Part shown: in pieces, positions 18,103 to 26,106 of the stretch
Numbering within the stretch: position 1 is the stretch's first letter
Layout of the letters: every line of letters begins with the position of its first letter
Origin: an uncultured Bacteroidaceae bacterium
Lineage (GTDB): Bacteria; Bacteroidota; Bacteroidia; Bacteroidales; Bacteroidaceae
DNA: 39,659 nt
Assembly: GCA_944320965.1 (NCBI GenBank)
Contig: CALUJO010000021.1
Span: 1-39,659 of the forward strand
Direction of reading: 5' to 3'
Notes under the pieces: model-generated
What the model saw: the letters and a program-made list of their open reading frames with translations, nothing else
Databases searched by the model: none
What the model was told of the DNA's origin: nothing
Program-made: the position numbers and the translations under genes

Positions 18103-18945
18103 ATGAACTACACTTCATTTGACCTCCTGCCAGGTCCTATCGGGGTATTTGATTCCGGATACGGAGGACTTACTATTCTTGAAAAGATAAGGGAGCAACT
18201 CCCCCAATACGAATACATATATCTTGGCGACAATGCCCGTACCCCATATGGTTCACGCTCTTTCGAAATCGTTTATGAGTTTACGCTTCAGGCTGTAACC
18301 CGACTGTTCGAAATGGGATGCCATTTAGTTATCCTCGCATGCAATACAGCATCAGCCAAAGCACTGAGGAGCATTCAGCAACTAGACTTGCCTCACATTG
18401 CTCCTGAAAGAAGAGTTCTTGGAGTTATACGCCCTACAGTAGAATCAATAGACATGCTTACTAAATCACGACATGTCGGACTTCTTGCAACAATAGGAAC
18501 AGTAAGATCGGAATCATATCCTATGGAAATTAACAAACTGTTTCCGGATATCAAAATAGAGTCAGTGGCATGTCCTATGTGGGTACCTCTAATTGAAAAT
18601 AAGGAATTTGACAATGAAGGGGCAGACTATTTTGTAAAGAAGTACATATACCAACTGCTTGACAAAGACCCTGAGATTGACACAATAATTCTTGGATGCA
18701 CACACTACCCGCTTCTTATAAATAAAATAAAGAAATATATACCGCAGAATGTAAAACTTCTGTCGCAGGGTGAATACGTTGCACGCAGTCTTGCCGACTA
18801 TCTGGTAAGGCATCCTGAAATAGAAAGGAAGTGCCGCAGGGGAGGTATCTGCAATTACCTGACAACCGAATCGGCAGAAAGGTTTGCAGAAAGTGCATCA
18901 GTATTCCTTAAAGATAATATACACGCAAGAAGCATACAGCTGTAA
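18103..18945 (+). CDS. murI: Glutamate racemase
   Basis: This 280-aa cofactor-independent racemase makes D-glutamate for peptidoglycan. It contains GVFDSGYGGLTIL (with the Asp of the substrate site), YLGDNARTPYGSRS, and both catalytic cysteines in ILAC80-NTASA and LGC199-THYPLL. An upstream in-frame ATG at 18079 is rejected because it lies inside the terminator stem and would add an unconserved MCLAFYKK. The true start is MNYTSFDLLPGPIGVFD. The gene closes the envelope block begun by uppS and bamA. Confidence 0.96.
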   Translation: MNYTSFDLLPGPIGVFDSGYGGLTILEKIREQLPQYEYIYLGDNARTPYGSRSFEIVYEFTLQAVTRLFEMGCHLVILACNTASAKALRSIQQLDLPHIAPERRVLGVIRPTVESIDMLTKSRHVGLLATIGTVRSESYPMEINKLFPDIKIESVACPMWVPLIENKEFDNEGADYFVKKYIYQLLDKDPEIDTIILGCTHYPLLINKIKKYIPQNVKLLSQGEYVARSLADYLVRHPEIERKCRRGGICNYLTTESAERFAESASVFLKDNIHARSIQL

Positions 18946-18983
18946 GGCTAAATATTTGCCAATACTTCAAAGAACGTGACAAT

Positions 18984-21095
18984 ATGAATTCAAATCCGGA
19001 ACTGGAACTTGCCTGGAAATTCATTGAAAATACCGATACGAGTCTTTTTCTTACAGGAAAGGCTGGTACCGGAAAAACAACTTTCCTCAGAGAGCTTAAG
19101 GAAAAGTGCAATAAGAGGATGGTTGTTCTTGCTCCTACAGGCATCGCAGCAATAAACGCAGGAGGTGTAACCATACACTCTTTTTTCCAATTGCCGTTTT
19201 CACCTTTCGTTCCGGAAACTTCATTCAAAAGCAAAAACGCCGAATACAAATTCCAGTACCGAAAGGAACATATCAAAATCATACGAAGCCTTGACCTGAT
19301 TGTCATAGACGAAATAAGTATGGTGCGGGCAGACCTGCTTGATGCCGTCGATAATGTTCTCCGCAAGTTCAGAGACAGAAACCGTCCATTCGGCGGTGTA
19401 CAGCTGCTTATGATAGGAGACCTCCAGCAGCTCCCGCCTGTAGTCAAGGAAGAAGACTGGAACATGCTCAGAGAGTACTATGATAATATGTACTTTTTCT
19501 CAAGCAATGCACTCAAGAAAATACAGTATTTTATCATAGAACTGAAAAAGGTTTACCGCCAGAGTGACATGGAATTTATTGAAATCCTGAACAAAATCCG
19601 CGAAAACCGGTGCGACAATACAACATTGAACGCACTGAATAGCAGATACATTCCAGATTTCAAACCTGAAAAGAAGGATGGATACATACGGCTAACAACC
19701 CACAATAACTCAGCACAGGAAATAAACAATACGGAACTTGGAAAGATAGACAGCAAGGAATACTCCTACAAGGCATCTGTCAGCGGTAATTTTCCGCAAT
19801 TCTCCTACCCTGCCGATGAGATACTGACACTAAAAAGAGGAGCACAAATAATGTTTCTGAAAAACGGTGAGTCCGAAGGTATCAGATATTACAACGGAAT
19901 GCTGGGAAAAGTCGTTGATTTGGGAACCAACCGTATTATTGTTGAGAGTAACGACACGCATGAAAGGTTGGAAATCAAACCGGAAGAATGGACAAATGCC
20001 AAATATGTAATAGGCCAGGATACAAAGGAAATAGTAGAGGAAATAGAAGGCACTTTCATGCAGTACCCGATAAAACTGGCATGGGCAATTACCATACATA
20101 AAAGTCAAGGGCTGACTTTTGAACACGCAATAATAGACGCAGCAGCTGCATTTGCGCACGGTCAGACCTATGTCGCACTGAGCCGTTGCAAAACCCTTGA
20201 AGGTCTTGTCCTGAGTTCCAAACTATCCAAAAGCGCCATTATAACAGACACAACCGTAAACAACTATCTATCTGCCGCCAGACAGCAATCACCGGACAAC
20301 AGCACACTCCAAACACTAAAAAAGAACTATTATCTAAATCTGCTGAAAGAGCTGTTTGATTTCAGACAAATTGAGTATTCATTGAAACGTGTATGCCGTA
20401 TCCTTGACGAGCATCTCTACAAGATTTATCCACGCCTGCTGTCCGAATACAAAGATGCCGAGAAGCAAATTGATGAAAAGATTATAAAGTTTGCCGGAAT
20501 ATTCGAAGGACAGTACACAAGACTTATATACAATTCGCCCGACTATGAGAATGACATAATAATAAAAGAGCGTATAAATAAAGGAGCTGTTTACTTTAAA
20601 GAGCAGTTAAGCAGTATCTTGAAACTGATAGCTAACAGCCGTGTAGGAATAGACAACAAGGATACCGAAAAGAAATACAAGGAAGCTCTTGACGAACTGG
20701 AATATTCGTCATCAGTCAAAGACGGACTTCTTGCATTTGTCATTGAAAACGGAATGCAAATCAACGAATACATCAACCAGAAAGCAATACTTACAATAAC
20801 GGAAGACAACCGGAAGAAAAAGAAAAAAGGAGAACCGGACAAAATAAAAGTAAGCCTTGAAAAAGCTGATATCAGCAACACTGAGCTTTATGAAAAGCTG
20901 GTAGAATGGAGACGCAATGAAGCCATAAGACTGAAACTTCCGGCATATACCATAATACAGCAAAAAGCCATAATAGGAATAGCAAACAGCAACCCAAAAA
21001 CAAAACGGGACCTGCTTAAAATCCCATTTCTCGGCAAAAAAACTGTTGAAAAATATGGAGACGCAATAATAGAGATTATTGAAAGCTTAGGCTGA
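18984..21095 (+). CDS. Pif1/RecD-like superfamily 1 helicase with C-terminal HRDC-like domain
   Basis: This 703-aa ATPase carries the SF1B motifs in order. They are Walker A GKAGTGKTT (25-33), APTGIAAINAGG (motif Ia), VIDEISMVR with D109-E110 (Walker B), GDLQQLPPV (145-153, motif III), HKSQG (372-376, motif V) and ALSRCK with R401 (motif VI). After the helicase core come about 200 mostly helical residues. The C-terminus (about 636-703) resembles an HRDC domain: LVEWRRNEAIRLKLPAYTI, then FLGKKTVEKYGDAI. The helicase is likely to unwind DNA during repair or replication restart. Substrate and partners are unknown. It starts 38 bp after murI, in the same direction. Moderate certainty applies to the domain boundary. 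Confidence 0.88.
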   Translation: MNSNPELELAWKFIENTDTSLFLTGKAGTGKTTFLRELKEKCNKRMVVLAPTGIAAINAGGVTIHSFFQLPFSPFVPETSFKSKNAEYKFQYRKEHIKIIRSLDLIVIDEISMVRADLLDAVDNVLRKFRDRNRPFGGVQLLMIGDLQQLPPVVKEEDWNMLREYYDNMYFFSSNALKKIQYFIIELKKVYRQSDMEFIEILNKIRENRCDNTTLNALNSRYIPDFKPEKKDGYIRLTTHNNSAQEINNTELGKIDSKEYSYKASVSGNFPQFSYPADEILTLKRGAQIMFLKNGESEGIRYYNGMLGKVVDLGTNRIIVESNDTHERLEIKPEEWTNAKYVIGQDTKEIVEEIEGTFMQYPIKLAWAITIHKSQGLTFEHAIIDAAAAFAHGQTYVALSRCKTLEGLVLSSKLSKSAIITDTTVNNYLSAARQQSPDNSTLQTLKKNYYLNLLKELFDFRQIEYSLKRVCRILDEHLYKIYPRLLSEYKDAEKQIDEKIIKFAGIFEGQYTRLIYNSPDYENDIIIKERINKGAVYFKEQLSSILKLIANSRVGIDNKDTEKKYKEALDELEYSSSVKDGLLAFVIENGMQINEYINQKAILTITEDNRKKKKKGEPDKIKVSLEKADISNTELYEKLVEWRRNEAIRLKLPAYTIIQQKAIIGIANSNPKTKRDLLKIPFLGKKTVEKYGDAIIEIIESLG

Positions 21096-21149
21096 TATGG
21101 ATAACAAACATTTTCTTATAAATCATTAACAACTAAGAATATTTTTCTT

Positions 21150-21157
21150 TATTTTTG
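21150..21157 (+). promoter_or_regulatory. Promoter -7 box of the coiled-coil barrel gene
   Basis: TATTTTTG matches TAnnTTTG, 20 nt upstream of the ATG at 21178. It indicates that the gene has its own promoter rather than depending on the helicase transcript. No clear -33 element is seen. Confidence 0.55.
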
Positions 21158-21177
21158 CAAAAAAAATAAAGAAAGAA

Positions 21178-22158
21178 ATGGAACGATACGGTAATTTGTT
21201 GGTCATCCTGATGCTGATATTCTCCATTAATCTATCAGCACAGACACTAAGAAAGCAGAATCAGATGCTTAAAGATTCAATTGAAGTTAAAAACAAAACA
21301 ATTGAAACACAAAAGGTTACAATTGACAGTCTGGCGCTTGTCGGCAAATCTTTGATATCAGATTTAAATGAACTCAAGCTAGACAACGACTCCCTTGAAA
21401 CAGTTATTGACAATAAAATTGAAGAAAACTCAGACTTATTATCTGAAAACGATTCCCTAAAAATTGAACTGTCCGAAGCATACTCCGTAAATGACAGAAA
21501 AGAAGAAACAATAGACTCACTTGAATTTATTGTAGAAAATCTGAATACTGAGGTACACGGACTTAAAAACTACTACAAGAAACAGGACAAAATCTGGGGC
21601 AGAAAAAAATATTTCAACCTAGGTTACAATATGGAAAACCTGAAGAATGATGATGCCGCAAGTGAACTTTCAAGAAAATTCGGAGCATCAATGACAATAG
21701 GACGTACATTCTATCTGCATAAGAATCCTATTCTTGGAATGATTAAATTCGGACTTGACTGGAGTTATATTGACTTGAATGTTGCAGGATACAACTATGA
21801 ATACAGCTATATAGATAACGAAAACAGCAATTCAAGCAACAATATTGAGACAGACGAATACGGAATCTACAAAATGGAACTTGGTATGCAATTCGGTCCA
21901 TCGGTAACTGTAAACCCTGTTGACTACCTTAAGGTTAATGTATATTTCAGATATTCTCCAAGTTACTCAGTTATTCTTGACGACGGATTCCAGTTCAACG
22001 GCTCTTACGGTTCTTATATGAACTTTGGTCTTGCCGTATCATATAAGGTTATCTCACTCGGATATGAAATGAGATGGGGTACATCAAACATAAGCTATGA
22101 CAATTCAAGCAAATGGGATGCAAAAGGCTCTAAGGTTTATATTAGCTTCAGATATTGA
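21178..22158 (+). CDS. Orphan coiled-coil/outer-membrane barrel protein
   Basis: This 326-aa protein has a signal peptide (about 1-21, LSINLSA-like, ending at AQT). A periplasmic coiled coil of about 115 residues follows (22-138), rich in IDSL/NDSL units such as NDSLETVIDNKIEENSDLL. A C-terminal region of beta strands (about 145-326) ends in KVYISFRY with a terminal Tyr, as expected for a BAM-inserted barrel. Strands include GASMTIGRTFYLHK, IKFGLDWSYIDLNV, LGMQFGPSVTVNP and LKVNVYFRYSPSY. I do not recognise a named family. The build suggests an outer-membrane anchor with a coiled-coil arm in the periplasm. It has its own promoter, and a terminator hairpin follows at 22202. Confidence 0.8.
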   Translation: MERYGNLLVILMLIFSINLSAQTLRKQNQMLKDSIEVKNKTIETQKVTIDSLALVGKSLISDLNELKLDNDSLETVIDNKIEENSDLLSENDSLKIELSEAYSVNDRKEETIDSLEFIVENLNTEVHGLKNYYKKQDKIWGRKKYFNLGYNMENLKNDDAASELSRKFGASMTIGRTFYLHKNPILGMIKFGLDWSYIDLNVAGYNYEYSYIDNENSNSSNNIETDEYGIYKMELGMQFGPSVTVNPVDYLKVNVYFRYSPSYSVILDDGFQFNGSYGSYMNFGLAVSYKVISLGYEMRWGTSNISYDNSSKWDAKGSKVYISFRY

Positions 22159-22201
22159 TATTCTCTGCCCCGAAAGGAGCAGCAACGAAATATAAAATAA
22201 A

Positions 22202-22249
22202 AACAGCAATGGGATGTGTCAAAACAAACAGGCACATCCCATCGCTGTT
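22202..22249. terminator. Convergent terminator between the barrel gene and btuD
   Basis: A long stem (22202-22218 with 22233-22249, 17 positions with one mismatch) lies between two convergent genes. Reading leftward, it is followed by TTTTATTTTATATT, so it best ends the btu operon. The rightward flank is only weakly T-rich. Confidence 0.75.
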
Positions 22250-22305
22250 ATATGTATATAAAACAAACGGAATACAGAAACCGGATAAAGCAACGAGCCA
22301 ACCAA

Positions 22306-23052
22306 TCACAATATCCTGACAAACGAGTCAAAATCAAAGCCTGGAGTACGGAAAGCCTTACCTATAAGTCCAGATTTCTTCATGCCTTCTGCCGTATCAA
22401 AATACATAAAAGGATTGTCAATAAGCATTATGGAATCACAAAGCGACAAGGCAATGTCAAGTTCATGAGTTGAGAACAGAATACACTTGTTCTCCCTATG
22501 AGCCATATCCCTTAAAAGTGATACAAGTTCATAACGGTTAGGAAGGTCAAGAAATGATGTAGGTTCATCAAGAAGTATTATATTGGTATCCTGAGCAAGC
22601 GCCCGCGCAATCATTATTCTTTGACATTCCCCGTCCGACATACAGTCCATTGTCTTATAAGCATAATCGTTCATCCCGACAAGTTCCATTGAGTGTTGTA
22701 CTATATCATAGTCATGGTCGCTCATACGTCCCACCCAATTGGTATATGGCGCACGTCCCAATGCCACAACATCCTTGCAATACAGATTTGGTATTCTAAC
22801 TCTCTCCGTATTTACCAGACTGACCGTTCTGGCAAGAGTTACAGGTTTCATTGCCGACACGTCATTTCCGTCAAGGAATACCCTTCCGGACAACGGTCTG
22901 CTCATACCCGACAATGTACGCAGCAAAGTACTCTTTCCCGCACCGTTCCTGCCCAGCAAAGCCACTATCTGCCCTCCTTCAATAGTTGCAGAAACATTTT
23001 CAAGCAAAATTCGCTCGCCGTAACCCAATGTCAGATTTTCTATTCTTATCAT
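22306..23052 (-). CDS. btuD: ABC transporter ATP-binding protein, corrinoid uptake
   Basis: This 248-aa ATPase has Walker A GRNGAGKST (34-42), a variant signature MSDGE (138-142) in place of LSGGQ, Walker B IILLDEP (158-164) and the switch histidine in LFSTHELD. The sequence is of the FecE/BtuD/FhuC type that powers FecCD-family permeases. Its ATG overlaps the btuC stop codon by 4 bases, so translation is coupled. The corrinoid assignment comes from the cobalamin riboswitch at the head of this operon, since iron-complex transporters look very similar. Confidence 0.88.
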   Translation of the reverse strand: MIRIENLTLGYGERILLENVSATIEGGQIVALLGRNGAGKSTLLRTLSGMSRPLSGRVFLDGNDVSAMKPVTLARTVSLVNTERVRIPNLYCKDVVALGRAPYTNWVGRMSDHDYDIVQHSMELVGMNDYAYKTMDCMSDGECQRIMIARALAQDTNIILLDEPTSFLDLPNRYELVSLLRDMAHRENKCILFSTHELDIALSLCDSIMLIDNPFMYFDTAEGMKKSGLIGKAFRTPGFDFDSFVRIL

Positions 23053-24053
23053 ACAAGCCTAAGATTTTTACAGACAACCCATATCACTACAGGAACCCCA
23101 AGCAAGGCTGTTATGCAGTTTACAGGCAAGACAAATATCTTTGATACTATATCGCATACAAGCATTGCATTTATACCGACAAGCATAGAGCCGGGCAGCA
23201 ATACCCTGTGGTCGGAATTGCCAAAAATCATCCTTGCCACATGAGGAACAGCAAGGCCTATAAATCCTACAGGGCCGCAAAAGGCTGTGACCGTACCAGC
23301 AAGTAACGCGACTGAAGTGAATATCAGAATTCTTGATTTCTTTATGTCAAGTCCCATGCTCTGGGCATAATCTTCGCCCAGAAGCAGCAGATTAAGTGAT
23401 TTAATACTTATAACGGCAATCAGCAATCCGGCAACTATAACAGGCATCATTACAAAAAGCTTGTCAACCGTCACATTGCTCAGCGCTCCCATCGACCACA
23501 GAAAGAACATTTTCATCTGTTCTGCCGAACTGAGATACTGGAGTATCTGTATTATGGAACCAGCAATATAGCCGAACATAACGCCAATTATGAGCACGCC
23601 CAATATATTCTTCACATAACGGCTGACTATACCCACACAAACAAGTATGAACGCCGCGCCAACCCATCCTGCGCCTGCAATACCGATTGACTGAAATACA
23701 GAACCCGGAGCAAGATGAAGCAATGGCAGACCTAATATCATAAGGGCAACGCCAAGCGATGCTCCTGAACTTATACCAAGCAAATACGGGTCGGCAAGCG
23801 GATTGCGAAAAACTGTCTGCATCTGCAATCCCCCGACGGACAAAGCCGCTCCTACAAGCATAGCCACAACTACACGCACAAGACGTATTGAGAGAACCAC
23901 ATCAACAACAATCCTGTCTGTCTCATTGCCGGTAATAACAGCCCACACCCTTGAAGGCGAAAGACTTGAATCTCCCACAAGAACATCGGCAACAAACAGC
24001 AGAACCATTATGACTGCAAATAGCCAGAACAACAGTTTTGTACGTCTCATCAA
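23049..24053 (-). CDS. btuC: FecCD/BtuC-family permease, corrinoid uptake
   Basis: This 334-aa inner-membrane protein has about ten hydrophobic helices. Family motifs are VRVVVAMLVGAALSVGGLQMQ near the N-terminus, NPLADPYLLGISSGASLG, and FCGPVGFIGLAVPHVARM before the cytoplasmic loop that contacts the ATPase. Length is standard for BtuC-type permeases. The gene lies 4 bases after btuF and overlaps btuD by 4 bases. By sequence alone it could import heme, siderophores or B12; the upstream riboswitch favours B12. Confidence 0.88.
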   Translation of the reverse strand: MMRRTKLLFWLFAVIMVLLFVADVLVGDSSLSPSRVWAVITGNETDRIVVDVVLSIRLVRVVVAMLVGAALSVGGLQMQTVFRNPLADPYLLGISSGASLGVALMILGLPLLHLAPGSVFQSIGIAGAGWVGAAFILVCVGIVSRYVKNILGVLIIGVMFGYIAGSIIQILQYLSSAEQMKMFFLWSMGALSNVTVDKLFVMMPVIVAGLLIAVISIKSLNLLLLGEDYAQSMGLDIKKSRILIFTSVALLAGTVTAFCGPVGFIGLAVPHVARMIFGNSDHRVLLPGSMLVGINAMLVCDIVSKIFVLPVNCITALLGVPVVIWVVCKNLRLV

Positions 24054-24057
24054 TAAA

Positions 24058-25188
24058 TTATTCTATTCGTTTGTAATAATACAGACTGTCCTGAACAAGT
24101 TCGGGATGGAATATCTTTATAAGGTCACGCAACACCACATCAGGCTTTACTACCGAAGATTCCCAAAAGTCGTTTGCTCCAGTCGGACTTACACGTCTGT
24201 TATTGTTATATATCCTGCCTTCCTTGACAACACGCGTACCGGCAAAAGCAGAATTAATCTTCAAAACTTCCTGCATGGTTGACATTGAACTAAGATTCAA
24301 CCAAAAGTCTGCCTTTGAGACAAGCGAATATGCGGTCTCAAGTCCAATTGAAACCGATGCATCCGACTTGTTTTCCTTGTAAATATATTCACCACCGGCA
24401 TCAGCAATAAGCCTTGGCATATAGCTGTCAACAGGAGGAAGTACCCAACTGTCTGCCCATGGAGTGTTAAGCATTACAAGGGGACGCTCCTTTACATCAG
24501 CGGCCAATGACTTTACTTCGTCATATCTTACAGGAATTTCTGAAAAGACACTTATACCCTTTTCTCTTGAATCCGTAAGTTCGGCAAACGCAACCAGCCA
24601 TTCTGCCCTGCCAAGCGGAGATTCTTCAAGATACTCGCCTACATACATGTACGGTATGGACAGTTCATTCAATTTGTCAGTCTCGGCTGTACGGGCTCCT
24701 GATATACCGTAAATCAGCACTACATCTGGACGGAGCATGGCTATTGTCTCATAGTTAATCTCAGCACCGACATCCTTTATTCTGTCCCTGTTCTCACGTA
24801 TATAGCTGTTTGTTATGTAATCAATGCCAGAAACTCCAACAATACGATCAACCTGTCCAAGAGCATCAAACATTGCAACATAGGATGATGACATGCACAC
24901 TATTCTGCGTGCGCCTCCTTTTATGACTTGGCCTGTAAAACCTGCAGGCGGCTCCTCGCTGTTTCTGGAGATGAAATAGTCAAGTACCATATCACCAGCG
25001 CCCTGCCACGGCAAACGTGTGCGGATTATTGTACTTTTCATACTGTCAGCACCCAAAACGGTAAATCCCTTTGCATACTGAGGTTCATAGACTTTAACTG
25101 AAAAATCCGCTCCGGAAGAACTCCGGCCGGCACATCCTGCAATAAACAGCAGGCCTAAAAAAACGATTGCTAAAAATAATTTCTTCAT
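24058..25188 (-). CDS. btuF: Periplasmic binding lipoprotein of the corrinoid ABC transporter
   Basis: This 376-aa protein has a lipoprotein signal ending in LLFIAG-C19. The class III binding fold (Peripla_BP_2 type) starts near RRIVCMSSS (about 94) and includes ETIAMLRPDVVLIYG and a C-terminal KPDVVLRDLIKIFHPEL. It is about 100 aa longer than Escherichia coli BtuF. The extra length is mostly the N-terminal region before residue 94. Lipidation would tether the receptor to a membrane instead of leaving it free in the periplasm. The start lies 50 bp downstream of a complete cobalamin riboswitch. It is the first gene of btuF-btuC-btuD. No BtuB-type receptor gene is adjacent. Confidence 0.85.
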   Translation of the reverse strand: MKKLFLAIVFLGLLFIAGCAGRSSSGADFSVKVYEPQYAKGFTVLGADSMKSTIIRTRLPWQGAGDMVLDYFISRNSEEPPAGFTGQVIKGGARRIVCMSSSYVAMFDALGQVDRIVGVSGIDYITNSYIRENRDRIKDVGAEINYETIAMLRPDVVLIYGISGARTAETDKLNELSIPYMYVGEYLEESPLGRAEWLVAFAELTDSREKGISVFSEIPVRYDEVKSLAADVKERPLVMLNTPWADSWVLPPVDSYMPRLIADAGGEYIYKENKSDASVSIGLETAYSLVSKADFWLNLSSMSTMQEVLKINSAFAGTRVVKEGRIYNNNRRVSPTGANDFWESSVVKPDVVLRDLIKIFHPELVQDSLYYYKRIE

Positions 25189-25238
25189 ATAACTTAAATA
25201 TCCGACTTGAAACCCGCAAGTACAAAAATAATATATAC

Positions 25239-25410
25239 GTCATAGCAGGTCTTCTGACTTATCTCTTGGTTCGCGTCTTCCCGGTTTCCCAGTGACAAGG
25301 AGCGAAAAACTCAGAAAAAGAGGAGACTTACAGCAGCAGGTACTGTTCCGGACTCACACCGGATTCCCTATTAAGCAACAGACTTTGTCTGCAAAAGCAC
25401 TATAACGTCG
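25239..25410 (-). promoter_or_regulatory. Cobalamin (B12) riboswitch
   Basis: The complementary strand carries the conserved blocks in order: GGGAATCCGGTGTGAGTCCGG, CTGCTGTAAG, CACTGGGAAACCGGGAAGACG and the B12 box AGTCAGAAGACCTGC. The outer P1 helix closes between GTTATAG (25400-25406) and CTATGAC (25239-25245). Bound cobalamin should repress the downstream btuFCD genes. No intrinsic terminator is seen between the aptamer and the start codon, so control is probably translational. The base of the promoter box abuts its 5' end. Confidence 0.96.
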
Positions 25411-25418
25411 CAAAGATA
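25411..25418 (-). promoter_or_regulatory. Promoter -7 box of the btu operon
   Basis: The complementary strand reads TATCTTTG (TAnnTTTG), directly upstream of the riboswitch. A TTTT 21 bases further upstream is only a weak -33 candidate. Confidence 0.6.
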
Positions 25419-25532
25419 TTATTTTTTATCAATAACCGGAAAATCATTTGGGACAAAAGACACTGTGCAGATACATGCCTTATAAATATGCCCCAAGCAC
25501 TGCCGGCAAACACAACAGACATTATATCTTTT

Positions 25533-25596
25533 CTATAACCGGAAGTTCCGTTCTCAAGAACAAAGACTTCGGTTTCAGGAACGGAGGCTGTGGTTT
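25533..25596 (-). repeat. Intergenic array of three 21-22-bp units (copy A)
   Basis: Read on the complementary strand, three consecutive units at 25596-25576, 25575-25555 and 25554-25533 fit the consensus AAACCGAAGCTTCCGTTCTTG with substitutions. A similar array in the opposite orientation lies at 39234-39296. Apart from promoters, the 309-bp gap between the riboswitch and the HEPN gene holds nothing else recognisable. Confidence 0.65.
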
Positions 25597-25665
25597 GAAA
25601 ATATTTTTAAAGTTTCCCCATATCCGACATAATAGTCATATCATAATATTTTAAGAGACAAATTA

Positions 25666-25694
25666 TTGTTTCTCAAAGAATTTCACTATATTTG
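25666..25694 (+). promoter_or_regulatory. Promoter of the HEPN/MNT pair
   Basis: TTG (25666-25668) and TATATTTG (25687-25694) are separated by 18 bp, giving a near-consensus Bacteroidetes promoter. The predicted transcript starts about 20 nt before the HEPN ATG. Confidence 0.6.
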
Positions 25695-25719
25695 TATTTG
25701 ACATGACTTAAAAAGTTCA

Positions 25720-26106
25720 ATGAATGACAAGGTTACATATTGGATTGAAATGTCAGATTATGATTTTGACACAGCCAAGGCTATGTTCGAGACCAAGCGT
25801 TATCTTTATGTCGCTTTTATGTGCCACCAGACAATAGAAAAAATCTTAAAGGCATATTGGAGCAATACGTTGGAAGAACCACCATTGAAAATTCACAGTC
25901 TATCAAGACTTGCCGAAAAAAGCGGATTGGATAAAGACATGTCGGAAGAACAAACTGACTTCATTGATGAACTTGAACCGCTGAACATTGAAGCACGTTA
26001 CCCATCATACAAGGAACGATTGATAAAAAGTTTAACTGATGAACGTTGCAAAGATCTGATTGAAAAAACTGATAAATTAAGAATATGGATAAAGAGCAAG
26101 CTATAA
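25720..26106 (+). CDS. HEPN-domain protein (HEPN/MNT pair)
   Basis: This 128-aa all-helical protein belongs to the COG2250-type HEPN group. It begins YWIEMSDYDFDTAKAMF and continues with MCHQTIEKILKAYW, then HSLSRLAEKSGL and a C-terminal EARYPSYKERL. In toxin-antitoxin systems HEPN proteins are often RNases with an Rx4-6H motif, and I do not find that motif here. RNase activity therefore cannot be assumed. Its 3' end overlaps the nucleotidyltransferase gene by 22 bp in another frame, which indicates a coupled pair. The pair sits between the btu operon and recA with its own promoter and terminator, as a small accessory cassette would. It could be a toxin-antitoxin module or a non-toxic HEPN/MNT pair. 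Confidence 0.88.
   Translation: MNDKVTYWIEMSDYDFDTAKAMFETKRYLYVAFMCHQTIEKILKAYWSNTLEEPPLKIHSLSRLAEKSGLDKDMSEEQTDFIDELEPLNIEARYPSYKERLIKSLTDERCKDLIEKTDKLRIWIKSKL

Noticed and set aside
22216..22473. 85-aa open frame across the btuD end and terminator
   Set aside because: It reads through a terminator hairpin and the antisense of btuD, and has no support as a gene.
25448..25654. 68-aa open frame in the gap before the HEPN gene
   Set aside because: It overlaps the repeat array, has no promoter or ribosome site and resembles no protein.
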